Below, in pieces: positions 24,772-33,527 of a stretch of 35,632 nt of DNA. Both the position numbers and the translations under genes were made by a program. Origin of the DNA: DASQWP01 sp050697555 (lineage in GTDB: Bacteria > Actinomycetota > Thermoleophilia > Gaiellales > Gaiellaceae). The notes beneath the pieces were generated by a model. That model did no database searches and had not been told where the DNA came from. It was given only the letters and a program-made list of their open reading frames with translations. Within the stretch, counting starts at the first letter, position 1, and every line of letters begins with the position of its first letter. The DNA is taken from positions 1 to 35,632 of the forward strand of contig JBOHAD010000021.1 of the NCBI GenBank assembly GCA_050697555.1. Reading direction: 5' to 3'.

Positions 24772-25791
24772 ATGAGCGCGCCGTCCTCCGAGACGCGGGT
24801 CACGGTCTTCGTACCGACCTACAACAGGGCGCCTCTGCTCGCGGGAGCGATCCGGAGCGTGCTCGGGCAGAGCTTCGAGCGGCTCTCAGTGGTTGTGGCG
24901 GACAACGCCTCCACCGACGAGACGCCCGACGTCGTGGCCGCCTTCGGCGACGAGCGCCTGACGTACGTGCGCCGACCGGAGAACATCGGTCTGCTCGGGA
25001 ACTTCAAGGCCTGCCTCAGCGGAATCTCGACTGACTACTGCCTCGTCCTCTGCGACGACGACCTCCTCGAGCCGGAGTTCCTCGAACGCACGGTCCCGCT
25101 CCTCGACGAGAACGCTCGAGTCGGCATAGCGCACACGTCCTTCCACGTCATCGACGCGGAGGGTGCGCTGATCGAGGGAGAAGCCGACTGGACGTGCGGG
25201 CTGACTGCGGACACGATCGAGAGCCGCGACCGCTTCATGCTCGAGTCGATCAAATGGGGCTGTCGCGTTTGCTCGTCGGCGGCGCTCATGCGCACCGAAG
25301 CCCTCCCAGCCGAGCCGTTCGAAGAGGAGGACTTCCCGGCGATCGACTTCGGCCTGTGGCTGCGGATGGCCGTCGACTGGGACGTCGCCTTCGTCGCGCG
25401 GCCCCTCGCCGACTATCGCATCCACAGAGGCGCCCAATCGGCGGCGTTCGGCCCTCCCGTCGATGCCGGCTACGGCGCCGGCGAGGAGTGGGTCGCCAAG
25501 AGGGAGCAGGTGAAGACCCGGTTCCTGGACGAGCACGGCCACCGCCTCGAGGACGCCGCAGCGCTGCGCCGGCTGCTCCCGGGCTCCCGCCGTCGGGACC
25601 TGCTCGGGCTCGCCCGCAAGGCGACCGTCCCCGAGCGCAACCCGGCCGAGACGCTGCGCATGCTCCGCTGGGCGGCCGGGGTCGATCCTCGAGTCCTCTC
25701 CGAGGCCGACACCTGGCGCCTGCTGGCGGCGTCTCTCCTCTCGCGGCGCGTCTTCGCGCGTGTCCAGCGGTTGCGGCGGCAGTCCACGTGA
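24772..25791 (+). CDS. GT2-family glycosyltransferase
   Basis: This 339-residue GT-A enzyme has TVFVPTYNRAPLLAGAI, DNASTDET (from Asp44) and a CDDD metal-binding cluster (94-97). FPAIDFGLWLRM is in the place of the ED motif. The C-terminal region is basic and helical. It belongs to the family that takes an NDP-sugar donor and inverts. It shares its -10 element with the divergent GT2 gene and overlaps rfbF by four bases (GTGA), so it is co-transcribed with the cytidylyltransferase. That may hint at a CDP-sugar-derived donor, but this is inference. Confidence 0.91.
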   Translation: MSAPSSETRVTVFVPTYNRAPLLAGAIRSVLGQSFERLSVVVADNASTDETPDVVAAFGDERLTYVRRPENIGLLGNFKACLSGISTDYCLVLCDDDLLEPEFLERTVPLLDENARVGIAHTSFHVIDAEGALIEGEADWTCGLTADTIESRDRFMLESIKWGCRVCSSAALMRTEALPAEPFEEEDFPAIDFGLWLRMAVDWDVAFVARPLADYRIHRGAQSAAFGPPVDAGYGAGEEWVAKREQVKTRFLDEHGHRLEDAAALRRLLPGSRRRDLLGLARKATVPERNPAETLRMLRWAAGVDPRVLSEADTWRLLAASLLSRRVFARVQRLRRQST

Positions 25792-26558
25792 AGGCCGTCA
25801 TCCTCGCGGGCGGGTTCGGAACGCGGATCAGCGAGGAGAGCGCCGTCCGCCCCAAGCCGATGGTGGAGATCGGCGGGCGGCCGATCATCTGGCACATCAT
25901 GAAGCTCTACTCGGCGCACGGGATCGACGACTTCGTCATCTGCGCCGGCTACCGGGGTCACATGATCAAGGAGTACTTCGCCAACTACTTCCTCACGAGG
26001 TCCGACGTGACGTTCGATCTGAGCACGAACTCGATCGAAACCCATTCCACTGCCGCCGAGCCGTGGCGGGTGACGATCATCGACACCGGCGAAGCGACCA
26101 TGACCGGCGGCCGTCTCAAGCGCGCCGCCTCGCACATCGGCGAGGAGACGTTCTGCCTGACGTACGGCGATTGCGTCACCGACCTGGACATCGGCGCTCT
26201 CGTCCGCGCCCATCGCTCGTTCGGCGGCCTGGTGACGCTCACCGCCGTGCAGCCGCCCGGCCGCTTCGGCGTCCTCACGCTCGAGCGGGAGCACTGGATC
26301 TCGAGGTTCATGGAGAAGCCGCAAGGCGACGGCGGTTGGGCGAACGGCGGCTTCTTCGTCTGCGAGCCGGCCGTCATGGACCACATCGCGGACGACGCGA
26401 CGGTCTGGGAGCGGGAGCCGCTCCAGACGCTCGCCCACGAGGGGAAGCTCGCCGCGTACAAGCACGATGGTTACTGGCAGAACATGGACACGCTTCGGGA
26501 CAAGATCGTGCTCGACCAGCTCTGGGAGTCCGGCGAGCCCCCCTGGAGGGTCTGGTAG
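25788..26558 (+). CDS. rfbF: Glucose-1-phosphate cytidylyltransferase
   Basis: This 256-residue protein is the full length expected for RfbF. It shows the nucleotidyltransferase signature LAGGFGTR (6-13) with RPKPMVEIGG (Lys23), then WHIMKLYSAHGI and the metal-binding aspartate Asp128 in LTYGDCVTD. FMEKPQGDGGWANGGFF and HDGYWQNMDTLRD near the end are diagnostic for this branch rather than RfbA. It makes CDP-glucose from CTP and glucose-1-phosphate, the first step to CDP-3,6-dideoxyhexoses. Its GTG overlaps the preceding GT2 stop. No CDP-glucose 4,6-dehydratase is encoded in the window. Confidence 0.93.
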   Translation: MKAVILAGGFGTRISEESAVRPKPMVEIGGRPIIWHIMKLYSAHGIDDFVICAGYRGHMIKEYFANYFLTRSDVTFDLSTNSIETHSTAAEPWRVTIIDTGEATMTGGRLKRAASHIGEETFCLTYGDCVTDLDIGALVRAHRSFGGLVTLTAVQPPGRFGVLTLEREHWISRFMEKPQGDGGWANGGFFVCEPAVMDHIADDATVWEREPLQTLAHEGKLAAYKHDGYWQNMDTLRDKIVLDQLWESGEPPWRVW

Positions 26559-26579
26559 CGCCCGTCGCGGGAGGCGTGG

Positions 26580-27908
26580 TCAGCGCCTGGGGTGCGCAGG
26601 CGCCCGCCGAGCCGCCTCTCCAAAGCACTCCCGCTGCTCCTCGCGCAGCCGGTCGACCAGCCGGCCGGGCGGCAGCTCGACGTCGCCGTAGGTGAGCACC
26701 TCATCGACGCGGACGCCTCGAAGGAGCCGCGCGCCCTCCGCGACGCCGAGCGGCAGGAGGTCCTCCGCGGCCGCGGCGTCCGCGTTCTCGCAGAGCCCGT
26801 AGGTGTGGTAGCCGCCGATCCGGTCGAGGGTCGTTCCTGCGGCGAGGTCGATCTTCGCCGCCGTCACGACCTCCACGACGGGACCGGCGAGCGGCGCGAT
26901 CGTCGCGTCCCCGAAGAGGACGGCGCGCGCCACCGTAGTCGGCACCTCGAAGTGGCAGAGGTGATAGGGCGAGTAGAAGCAGTAGAGCGGCCCCTCGCCC
27001 AGCTTGTAGAGGCTGAGGTAGTGCTGCTGGACCGGGTCGTCGTGCGTACCGAGCACGAAGACCCCGGGCGGGGGCGCCGCGCCGACGACGTAGTCGACGA
27101 TCCCGGGACCCGAGAGCAGCTCGTCGAGCGGGAAGAGGGCGGCCGCCTCTTCTACCGGAGTCCCCGTCTCCACGGTCGGCCCGAGCATGCCCCTGCGGGC
27201 GACCCGCATGGTCGTCGCGTTCGCGACGATCGCCTGCTCGAACGAGATCTTCGACCCGTCCGCGAACGACGTGACCATGTGCGGGTCCTGCCCCCAGCGG
27301 CGCGCGAAGGCCTCCTGGGTCGTTGGGTTCCGGTAGGGATCGTGGAGGCCCTTGACGTTGCCGCAAAGCACCGGCCGGACGCCGAGCCCGCGGACGAAGC
27401 GGTAGAGGTTCATGGTCACGCCCGGCTGGTCGCCGTCGGCATTCGTCAGCACAACGCCCGCCCGATCGGCGTAGGTCTTCAGGATCGGGCCGACGGTCGC
27501 GTCCACTTCGGCGTTCATGAGGACTACGTGCTTGCCACGCTCGATCGCCTCGAGCGCCACGCCCGCCGCGAACTCGACCGCGCCCGTGACCTCGAGGACG
27601 GCGTCGATCCCCTCGGCGCGGCAGAGAAGGAGCGCGTCCTCGGTCACCACGGGTCGCCCGCCGGCGACCGCGTTTTCCAGCTCGGCCTGGTTCTCGACCC
27701 GGTGCGGGTCATCGGCTCCGGCTTCCGCATAGGCCTGCTCAGCCTTCTCGACGTGCCGGTTGGCGATCGCGGCGAGGCGCAGGCCGCGGCTCGAGCCGAT
27801 GATCTGGCGCGCGATGCCGCGGCCCATGAAGCCGGCACCGACCATGCCGACTCGGATCGGCCGCCCCTCGCGCTCGCGCTCCTCGAGCGCGCGGTCGACG
27901 ATGATCAC
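26580..27908 (-). CDS. Homoserine-dehydrogenase-like NAD(P) oxidoreductase with SAF domain
   Basis: This 442-residue protein starts at GTG 27908, sharing GTGA with the stop of the upstream epimerase gene. A Rossmann domain with GMVGAGFMG (21-29), then AVLEVTGAVEF and GKHVVLMNAEVDATVGP, resembles homoserine dehydrogenase. The C-terminal part, roughly residues 350-415, is a SAF-like unit (AKIDLAAGTTLDRIGGYHTY, LPLGVAEGARLLRGV). Members occur in glycan clusters as sugar-related oxidoreductases; the substrate is unknown. As third gene of the nucleotide-sugar operon it likely acts on the product of the two epimerase-like enzymes. Confidence 0.82.
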   Translation of the reverse strand: MIIVDRALEEREREGRPIRVGMVGAGFMGRGIARQIIGSSRGLRLAAIANRHVEKAEQAYAEAGADDPHRVENQAELENAVAGGRPVVTEDALLLCRAEGIDAVLEVTGAVEFAAGVALEAIERGKHVVLMNAEVDATVGPILKTYADRAGVVLTNADGDQPGVTMNLYRFVRGLGVRPVLCGNVKGLHDPYRNPTTQEAFARRWGQDPHMVTSFADGSKISFEQAIVANATTMRVARRGMLGPTVETGTPVEEAAALFPLDELLSGPGIVDYVVGAAPPPGVFVLGTHDDPVQQHYLSLYKLGEGPLYCFYSPYHLCHFEVPTTVARAVLFGDATIAPLAGPVVEVVTAAKIDLAAGTTLDRIGGYHTYGLCENADAAAAEDLLPLGVAEGARLLRGVRVDEVLTYGDVELPPGRLVDRLREEQRECFGEAARRAPAHPRR

Positions 27909-28450
27909 GCCGCGCGCTCCGGCACGAAGTCGGGCCAGCTCCGATCCTTGGCGGAGATGACGCGCTCCGAGACGTCGGGCCACGCGATCGCGAAGGCTGG
28001 GTCGTCCCAGCGGACGCCTCCCTCGGCGCCCGGCGTGTAGGGCTCCGAGACGAGGTAGAACGTCTCGCTCGCGTCGGCCAGCGTCTGGTAGCCGTGCGCG
28101 AAACCCTCGGGCACGTAGAGCGTGCGTCCGTTCTCGGCCGAGAGCTCGACTCCGAGCCAGCGCGTGTACGTGCGCGAGTCGGGGCGCAGGTCGACGATGA
28201 CGTCGTAGACGGCGCCGCGCGTGCAGCGCACGAGCTTGACCTCCGCGTGGGGGGCGCGCTGGAAGTGCAACCCGCGGAGCGTCCCCTGCCGTTCGTTCCA
28301 GGAGACGTTCGCCTGCGCGACGCGCGCGTCGAGACCGTGGTCGGCGAGCTCGCCCCGGCACCAGGCGCGCGCGAAGAAGCCGCGTTCGTCCTCTCGCCGC
28401 TCCAGCTCGATGACGTACGCGCCCGGAAGCTCCGTCTCGCGGAAGATCAC
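27905..28450 (-). CDS. dTDP-4-dehydrorhamnose 3,5-epimerase-like cupin (RmlC family)
   Basis: This 181-residue protein matches the RmlC length and motifs: DERGFFARAW, GTLRGLHFQ with His62, YDVIVDLRPDS with Asp87, YVPEGFAHGYQTL with His119, then Tyr132 in ETFYLVSEPYTPG. These supply the catalytic His/Asp dyad and the Tyr acid of 3,5-epimerases. It should invert C3 and/or C5 of a 4-keto nucleotide sugar. Whether the carrier is dTDP or CDP is unclear, because the neighbouring transferase makes CDP-glucose. The GTG overlaps the SDR stop by four bases, and its own stop overlaps the next gene likewise. Confidence 0.9.
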   Translation of the reverse strand: MIFRETELPGAYVIELERREDERGFFARAWCRGELADHGLDARVAQANVSWNERQGTLRGLHFQRAPHAEVKLVRCTRGAVYDVIVDLRPDSRTYTRWLGVELSAENGRTLYVPEGFAHGYQTLADASETFYLVSEPYTPGAEGGVRWDDPAFAIAWPDVSERVISAKDRSWPDFVPERAA

Positions 28451-29481
28451 GCCGCCTCCTGGCGGCGGAGGCGGGCGTCCAGAAGGCCCTCGGCCAGCAG
28501 AGACTCGAGCTGCTTGAGACGCGTGAAGCGCGGCCCCTCGAAGGTCTCGCGGGTCAGGCCTCCGGCGCGGAGAGCGTCGCGCATCTCGGCGGCGCCGCGG
28601 GACGCCGTCCAAGTGAGCTCGAGCGCCGGGAAGGCCCGCCTGAGCTTTCCGAAGTCGACGCGGTAGCTGCGCGGGTCCGGCTCGCCGCTTCCGGCGTACT
28701 CAATCTCGCAGCCGGGGACGGCTTCGCGGACGATCTCGGCGAGCTCGCGGACCTGGTAGTTCTCCGCGCCGGCGCCGACGTTGAACGCCTCGCCCGCGAC
28801 GAGCTGGTGGGGAGCTTCGAGCGCGGCCAGCGTCGCAAGGGCGATGTCCTCCACGTGCACGAGCGGCCGCCACGGCGTCCCGTCGCTGAGGATACGGACG
28901 CGGCCCGTCGTCAGAGCCCAGCCGACCAAATTGTTGAGAACGAGGTCGACGCGCATCCGCGGGGAAGCGCCGTACGCCGTGGCGTTCCGCATGAGGACGG
29001 GCGCGAAGTCCGCGTCCGCGAGCGCGGCGAGCGCCTCCTCTGCGCGGACCTTCGACTCTGCGTACGCGGTCAGCGGGCGAAGCGGTGCGTCCTCGGCCGC
29101 CGGCACGTCGGCATCCGCCGTTCCGTACATGCTGCAGGACGAGGCGAAGACGAAGCGGCCCGCGCCCGCTTCCCGCGCCGCGCGGGCGAGGCCGACGGTG
29201 GCCTCGAAGTTGATCTCGCGCGTCAGTTCCGGATCGAGCGCGCCGAGCGGGTCGTTCGAGAGGCCGGCGAGATGGACGACCGCGTCGAACCCCGCCAGCC
29301 GGCCCGGCGTCACGTCTCGGACGTCGAGGCGCAGCGCCGGGACGCCGGCACGAGGTGGGAAGAGCTCGCAGCCCTCGTAGAACGACGCGTCGAGCCCGGT
29401 GACGCGATGTCCCGCCTCGAGGAGCACCGGAACGAGAACGGTGCCGATGTAGCCGTCGTGTCCGGTGACGAGGACGTGCAT
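28447..29481 (-). CDS. NAD-dependent epimerase/dehydratase (extended SDR)
   Basis: This 344-residue extended SDR has TGHDGYIG (6-13), AVVHLAGLSND, the catalytic Ser/Thr region SSCSMYG (114-120) and YAESK (Tyr140, Lys144). GTPWRPLVHVEDIA and GEAFNVGAGAENYQVRELA are seen downstream. It is an epimerase, reductase or dehydratase of a nucleotide sugar. It lacks the pattern of CDP-glucose 4,6-dehydratase. It is the first gene of the three-gene minus-strand operon and starts from an ATG with no ribosome site, eight bases after a TACATC element. Confidence 0.9.
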   Translation of the reverse strand: MHVLVTGHDGYIGTVLVPVLLEAGHRVTGLDASFYEGCELFPPRAGVPALRLDVRDVTPGRLAGFDAVVHLAGLSNDPLGALDPELTREINFEATVGLARAAREAGAGRFVFASSCSMYGTADADVPAAEDAPLRPLTAYAESKVRAEEALAALADADFAPVLMRNATAYGASPRMRVDLVLNNLVGWALTTGRVRILSDGTPWRPLVHVEDIALATLAALEAPHQLVAGEAFNVGAGAENYQVRELAEIVREAVPGCEIEYAGSGEPDPRSYRVDFGKLRRAFPALELTWTASRGAAEMRDALRAGGLTRETFEGPRFTRLKQLESLLAEGLLDARLRRQEAA

Positions 29482-29489
29482 CGGGCGTA

Positions 29490-29495
29490 GATGTA
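29490..29495 (-). promoter_or_regulatory. Putative -10 of the nucleotide-sugar operon
   Basis: Minus-strand TACATC, then eight bases, then ATG at 29481, with no ribosome-binding sequence between. A -35 is not clear. Confidence 0.35.
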
Positions 29496-29509
29496 GCAGA
29501 CCACCTCGC

Positions 29510-29538
29510 TTGCGCACGCCCGCGCACCGGCGTACAAA
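29510..29538 (+). promoter_or_regulatory. Promoter of the sugar dehydrogenase gene, leaderless
   Basis: TTGCGC (29510-29515), exactly seventeen bases, TACAAA (29533-29538), then six bases to ATG 29545. Transcription should start at or beside the start codon; there is no ribosome-binding sequence. Confidence 0.55.
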
Positions 29539-29544
29539 GCGAGC

Positions 29545-30837
29545 ATGCGGCGTAGCCTGGTACTGGCCGGGATCGGCCTGGTCGCCCTGCTCGCCCTGCC
29601 GGCGGGGCTCTGCAAGCTCGTCCTCGACTGCCACCTGGGGGGCGCCGCGGCGCCGGATCCGTTCGAGGGCCTGGCGGGCTCGGGGCGCGGACAGACCTCG
29701 CTGCCCGAGGGATTCCGGCAAGAGGTCGTCGCGGGCGGCCTCGAGCTTCCGACGTCGCTCGCGCTCCTGCCGGACGGACGGATTCTCGTGGGCGAGAAAG
29801 CCGGCGTCGTCAGGGTCATCGAGGACGGCCGCCTCCGGCCTGAGGCCTTCCTGGACATCTCCGAGCGCGTCAACACGTTCACCTACCGGGGGCTCCTCGG
29901 GCTCGAGGCCGATCCTCGCTTCGACGAGAACGGAGTCATCTACCTCCTCTACGTCCGCGAGGACGCCGGCGCGGAGGACGGCAGCCCCCGAACGCTCCGC
30001 CTCAGCCGCTTTCGTGCGGAAGGAGACCGAGCGGAGGCGGACAGCGAGGAGGTCCTCGTCGGCGCCGACGGGGACGGCTCCTGCAACGACCTTCCGGCTG
30101 GGAGCGACTGCATCCCGTGCGACGGCGACCACTGCGGCGGCGATCTCCACTTCGCGCCCGACGGGACGCTGATGGTCACGACCGGGGACGGCTGGAACGG
30201 CTCCTCGGGCTTCAACGAGAACACGCTGCGCGCCCAGAGCCAGGACACGCTCGCCGGCAAGCTCCTTCGGGTCACACCGGAGGGGGAGGGGCTCCGCTCG
30301 AACCCCTTCTGGAGCGGCAATCCTGACGAGAACCGCTCCAAGATCTGGGCCTACGGACTTCGGAACCCCTTCCGCTTCACGCTCGAGCCGGACACTGACG
30401 TCGCCTGGATCGGCGACGTCGGCTGGAATCGGCAGGAAGAGGTGAACGTCGGCTCTCGGGGCGTGAACTTCGGCTGGCCGTGCTACGAGGGGCGAGAGCG
30501 GCCGCCGGAGTACGTGGAGGAAGAGATCTGCCGGGCGCTCTATGCGAGAGGCCGTGCCGCCGTCCGCTTCCCCCGCTTCGCCTACGAGCGGGGCTCCGTG
30601 ACCGGAGGCGTCTTCTATACCGGAAGCGCGTTCCCGGAGACCTACCGCAACGGCTACTTCTTCGGGGACTGGAGCCGGAGCTGGCTCCGCGTCCTGACCG
30701 GCGACGAGCGCGAGCCCCAGGCCTTCGCCGAGACCACCGCCGGACCCGTCGAGCTCGCCGTCGCCCCGGACGGAAGCCTCCTCTACGTGGCCGCCAACGC
30801 GGGCGAGCTGCGGCGGATCGTCTACGAGGGCGGGTAG
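29545..30837 (+). CDS. Exported PQQ-dependent sugar dehydrogenase (GSDH/Gdh-B family)
   Basis: This 430-residue protein has a signal-like N-terminus (SLVLAGIGLVALLALPAGL) and a six-bladed beta-propeller of the glucose/sorbosone dehydrogenase family. Blade motifs are LELPTSLALLPDGRILVGEK, FTYRGLLGLEADPRF, HCGGDLHFAPDGTLMVTTGD, WAYGLRNPFRFTLEP, VNFGWPCYEG and YFFGDWSRSWLRVL. The His in DHCGGDL matches the general-base position. An unusual four-Cys stretch lies directly before it. It oxidises an extracytoplasmic sugar with PQQ and passes electrons to an acceptor. It is a single gene that abuts the convergent glycosyltransferase with no gap. Confidence 0.9.
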   Translation: MRRSLVLAGIGLVALLALPAGLCKLVLDCHLGGAAAPDPFEGLAGSGRGQTSLPEGFRQEVVAGGLELPTSLALLPDGRILVGEKAGVVRVIEDGRLRPEAFLDISERVNTFTYRGLLGLEADPRFDENGVIYLLYVREDAGAEDGSPRTLRLSRFRAEGDRAEADSEEVLVGADGDGSCNDLPAGSDCIPCDGDHCGGDLHFAPDGTLMVTTGDGWNGSSGFNENTLRAQSQDTLAGKLLRVTPEGEGLRSNPFWSGNPDENRSKIWAYGLRNPFRFTLEPDTDVAWIGDVGWNRQEEVNVGSRGVNFGWPCYEGRERPPEYVEEEICRALYARGRAAVRFPRFAYERGSVTGGVFYTGSAFPETYRNGYFFGDWSRSWLRVLTGDEREPQAFAETTAGPVELAVAPDGSLLYVAANAGELRRIVYEGG

Positions 30838-31962
30838 CTAAGGGACCATCCGCCTGTAGAGCTCGACGAGCGGGCGCGTCGCCGGCTCGGGCGCGTAGCG
30901 CCGGAGGAACGCCTCCCGCGCGGCCGCCCCTCGCTCCCGTCGCTCGGCCGCATCCGAGAGGAGGCGCGCCGCTGCCGCGGCGAGCTCGTCGTCCGTCGTG
31001 CCGATGACGATCCCGTCGCCGGCGTCGATGCCCTCAGCGCCCGCCGGCGTCGTGACGACGGGGACTCCCGAGGCGATCGCCTCGAGCACCTTCACCTTCA
31101 TGCCGCTCCCGCGCTCGAGCGGGTAGACGAGCACTGAGATCCGCCTGAAGAAGTCCGCGGCCGAAGGCACCTCGCCGACGACCTCGACGCCGGGAGCCGC
31201 TTCGAGGCCCGCGAGCCCGCTCGTGCCGCGACCCGCGAGGAGCACCGTGGCCGACGGGCACGAGCGGCGCACGCGCGGCCAGACCCGTTGCACGAGCCGC
31301 ACCATCGCCCCGGCCGTCGGCGGCCAGGCGGCCGTGCCGACGATTCCGGCGACCGGCGGGCCACCGAGCGGCGCGGGCTCGTAGTAGGCGGGATCGAGCG
31401 AGAGCGGCGCCACGACGACGTTCGCGCGGGGCGCGGCTGCCCGAAGCTCGGCGGCCACGACGGGCGAGCTGGCCACGAGCCAGCGATGGCGCCGGAGTGC
31501 CGCCCGCTCGGCAAGCGAGTGCTCCACGAGGAAGCGGAACTCGCGCGTCCACGGACGGCCGGGCGAGCGGTCGCGGCGCATCAGGAAGTGCAGGTGAACG
31601 AGCGACGGCGTCGCCACGCCCTCGTCGCACCAGGCGGTCTCCGTCTCCTCCAGGTGGAGGACGTCGGCGCCCCGGGCGGCCTCACGCACGCGGGCGCCGA
31701 ACTCCCCGCGGCCGAGCTCCCCACGCGGTCGCCGCAGCCGGTTCGCGCGGGCGCGCCACCCCCACGGCTCCGATGCAACCGGCACCACCTCCACGGAGAG
31801 GTCGGAGGGGGGCTCGCCCGGAACGGCGAAGTGTTGGCGGGCCGCGAGGGCGGAGACTTCGAGACCGTGGGCCGCGAGGCCGCGAAGGAGCCCGACGGCG
31901 CACCGGCCGGGCGCTCCTCCCTCCGGCAGCGGCGGCTGCGCGAGGATGACGAGAACCTTCAT
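30838..31962 (-). CDS. GT4-like glycosyltransferase at the end of the lysS operon
   Basis: This 374-residue GT-B protein starts with MKVLVILAQPPLPEGGAPGR and has VLHLEETETAWC in place of the usual H-E-H text, VVVAPLSLDP and VYPLERGSGMKVKVLEAIAS, in which Glu294 is the second E of the sugar-nucleotide site, followed by GVPVVTTPAGAEGI. The first glutamate of E-x7-E is replaced by the Gly-Ser-Gly of the GSGMKVKVLEA variant, known in other GT4 enzymes. Its ATG overlaps the flippase stop (ATGA). The frame is open far upstream but only as shadow text of the flippase. Confidence 0.88.
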   Translation of the reverse strand: MKVLVILAQPPLPEGGAPGRCAVGLLRGLAAHGLEVSALAARQHFAVPGEPPSDLSVEVVPVASEPWGWRARANRLRRPRGELGRGEFGARVREAARGADVLHLEETETAWCDEGVATPSLVHLHFLMRRDRSPGRPWTREFRFLVEHSLAERAALRRHRWLVASSPVVAAELRAAAPRANVVVAPLSLDPAYYEPAPLGGPPVAGIVGTAAWPPTAGAMVRLVQRVWPRVRRSCPSATVLLAGRGTSGLAGLEAAPGVEVVGEVPSAADFFRRISVLVYPLERGSGMKVKVLEAIASGVPVVTTPAGAEGIDAGDGIVIGTTDDELAAAAARLLSDAAERRERGAAAREAFLRRYAPEPATRPLVELYRRMVP

Positions 31963-33527
31963 GCGCAGTGCCGGCAGACCCAGCCGACGAGCCCGCCCAG
32001 CCGGGCGCCGGCGATGCCGTCGAGCCAGTCCGCGTCGTCGGACGGCAGGATCCGGCCGGCGACCGCGAGCGCCGCGAAAACGCCCGTACCGACCGCGAGC
32101 CCGAGCAGGACGCCGCCCGCGGTGCTCTCCACGAGCGAGACGCCGGCCCACGCCGCGAGCCCGGCGGCGGCCGAGGCGAGCGCCGCGCGCCAGAGAGTCC
32201 CCGGATTCCACGGCACGGGACCGATCCGGCGGAGCGCGTAGGCGAAGATGAGGACGGCCGCCACGATCTGGGCGGCGACGTTGGCGATCGCCGCTCCGAC
32301 GGCGCCGTGGTCGGGAACGAGAAGCACGGCGAGCGTGATTGCGAGGGCCGCTGCCCCAGTCTCGGCCAGGAGCTGGTAGCGCAGCTGCCCGAGGCCGGCG
32401 AGGAGGCTCTTGCTCAGCTGGAGCAGCGGGACGAGCGGAAAGACTGCCAGCATGATGAGGAGAACGGGGCCCGCATCCCGGAACTCCTCCCCGTAGACGA
32501 GGTGGACGAAGCCCGGCCCAAGCGCGAGCGCCCCTGCCGTCACGGGGAGCGTGAACAGGAGGAGCAGGCGCAGAGCCCGGCCGAAACCGGTTCGGATGCG
32601 CTCGAGCTCGCCCGCTCCGAAGAGAGTGGCAATCGCCGGGAAGAGAGCGGCCGAGACGGCGTCCGGGAACTGGATCAGTGCTGCCAGGAGGGCGAAGGCG
32701 ACCGAGTAGAGCGCGATCTGCGTCTCTGTCGAGTAGCGCTCGAGGAGGAAGAACTCGGACCGGCGCCAGACGACGATCGTGAGCAGGACGCCGTAGGACG
32801 CGGGCAGCGCGTACCGCCAGGTCTCCGCGCGAACGGCGCGCCAGGCCTCCGCCGGAAGCGGGCCGCCGCGAGGAGCGACGACGTCGGCTGCACGTCGCGC
32901 GAGAGCACCAGTCCACGCCAGGTTGACGGCCGCCGTGACCGCCTCGACGGCGAACATGCCGGTGATCCCGCCCCCCGCGGCGAGAACCGCGATCGTGGCG
33001 ACCGTGCTGAAGGCGCCGGTGACGAGGCCGACGATCGAAGCTGCTCGCCACCGCTGCACGCCGATGAGGAGCGAGCTGGGCACGGAGTGAAGGACGCCGA
33101 GGCCACACGCGATCGCCGCGAGCACCCAGGCAGAACTTGGCTCGGCGCCCCCGGCGGCAACCGCGAGTAGGGCGCCTCCGCCGACGAGCGCGGCGGCGCC
33201 TTCGACCGTCCACGCCCACCGGATCAGCCGCCGCGCCGCCTGGGGCTGGTCGCGTCCGAACGAGGCTCCGACGGAGCGCACGAAGGCCGCGCTGAGGCCG
33301 CCCGCGAGGAGCATGACGACCGAGAGCTCGACGAAGGCGATGAAGCTCTGGCGACCGAAGAGCTCGGGCCCGAGGAAACGCGCGGCGGCCACGGAGACGA
33401 CGAACAGGTACGCCTGCGGGATGAGGCGCGCCGCGATGCTCCAGAGCCCCCCGCGCAGAACCGTCTCGCCCGTCGTCGCGGCCGCCGCGCCGCCTACCGG
33501 CGGCGTCTCGCTAGGGAAGCCGCTCAC
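31959..33527 (-). CDS. Wzx-type oligosaccharide flippase (MATE/MVF superfamily)
   Basis: This 522-residue protein has about 14 hydrophobic helices. It opens with VLRGGLWSIAARLIPQAYLF and AARFLGPELFGRQSF, the polysaccharide-transporter start, and has the central VWRRSEFFLLERYSTETQIA and LLQLSKSLLAGLGQLRYQL segments. It moves lipid-linked repeat units to the outer face. The GTG at 33527 gives a short Gly/Ala-rich cytoplasmic tail. It overlaps the lysS stop by 17 bases and the next glycosyltransferase by four bases. Confidence 0.9.
   Translation of the reverse strand: MSGFPSETPPVGGAAAATTGETVLRGGLWSIAARLIPQAYLFVVSVAAARFLGPELFGRQSFIAFVELSVVMLLAGGLSAAFVRSVGASFGRDQPQAARRLIRWAWTVEGAAALVGGGALLAVAAGGAEPSSAWVLAAIACGLGVLHSVPSSLLIGVQRWRAASIVGLVTGAFSTVATIAVLAAGGGITGMFAVEAVTAAVNLAWTGALARRAADVVAPRGGPLPAEAWRAVRAETWRYALPASYGVLLTIVVWRRSEFFLLERYSTETQIALYSVAFALLAALIQFPDAVSAALFPAIATLFGAGELERIRTGFGRALRLLLLFTLPVTAGALALGPGFVHLVYGEEFRDAGPVLLIMLAVFPLVPLLQLSKSLLAGLGQLRYQLLAETGAAALAITLAVLLVPDHGAVGAAIANVAAQIVAAVLIFAYALRRIGPVPWNPGTLWRAALASAAAGLAAWAGVSLVESTAGGVLLGLAVGTGVFAALAVAGRILPSDDADWLDGIAGARLGGLVGWVCRHCA

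Noticed and set aside
31963..33219. Upstream extension of the GT4-like gene into the flippase region
   Set aside because: Arg-rich shadow text; ATG 31962 gives the typical GT-B start MKVLVILAQPP and overlaps the flippase stop.
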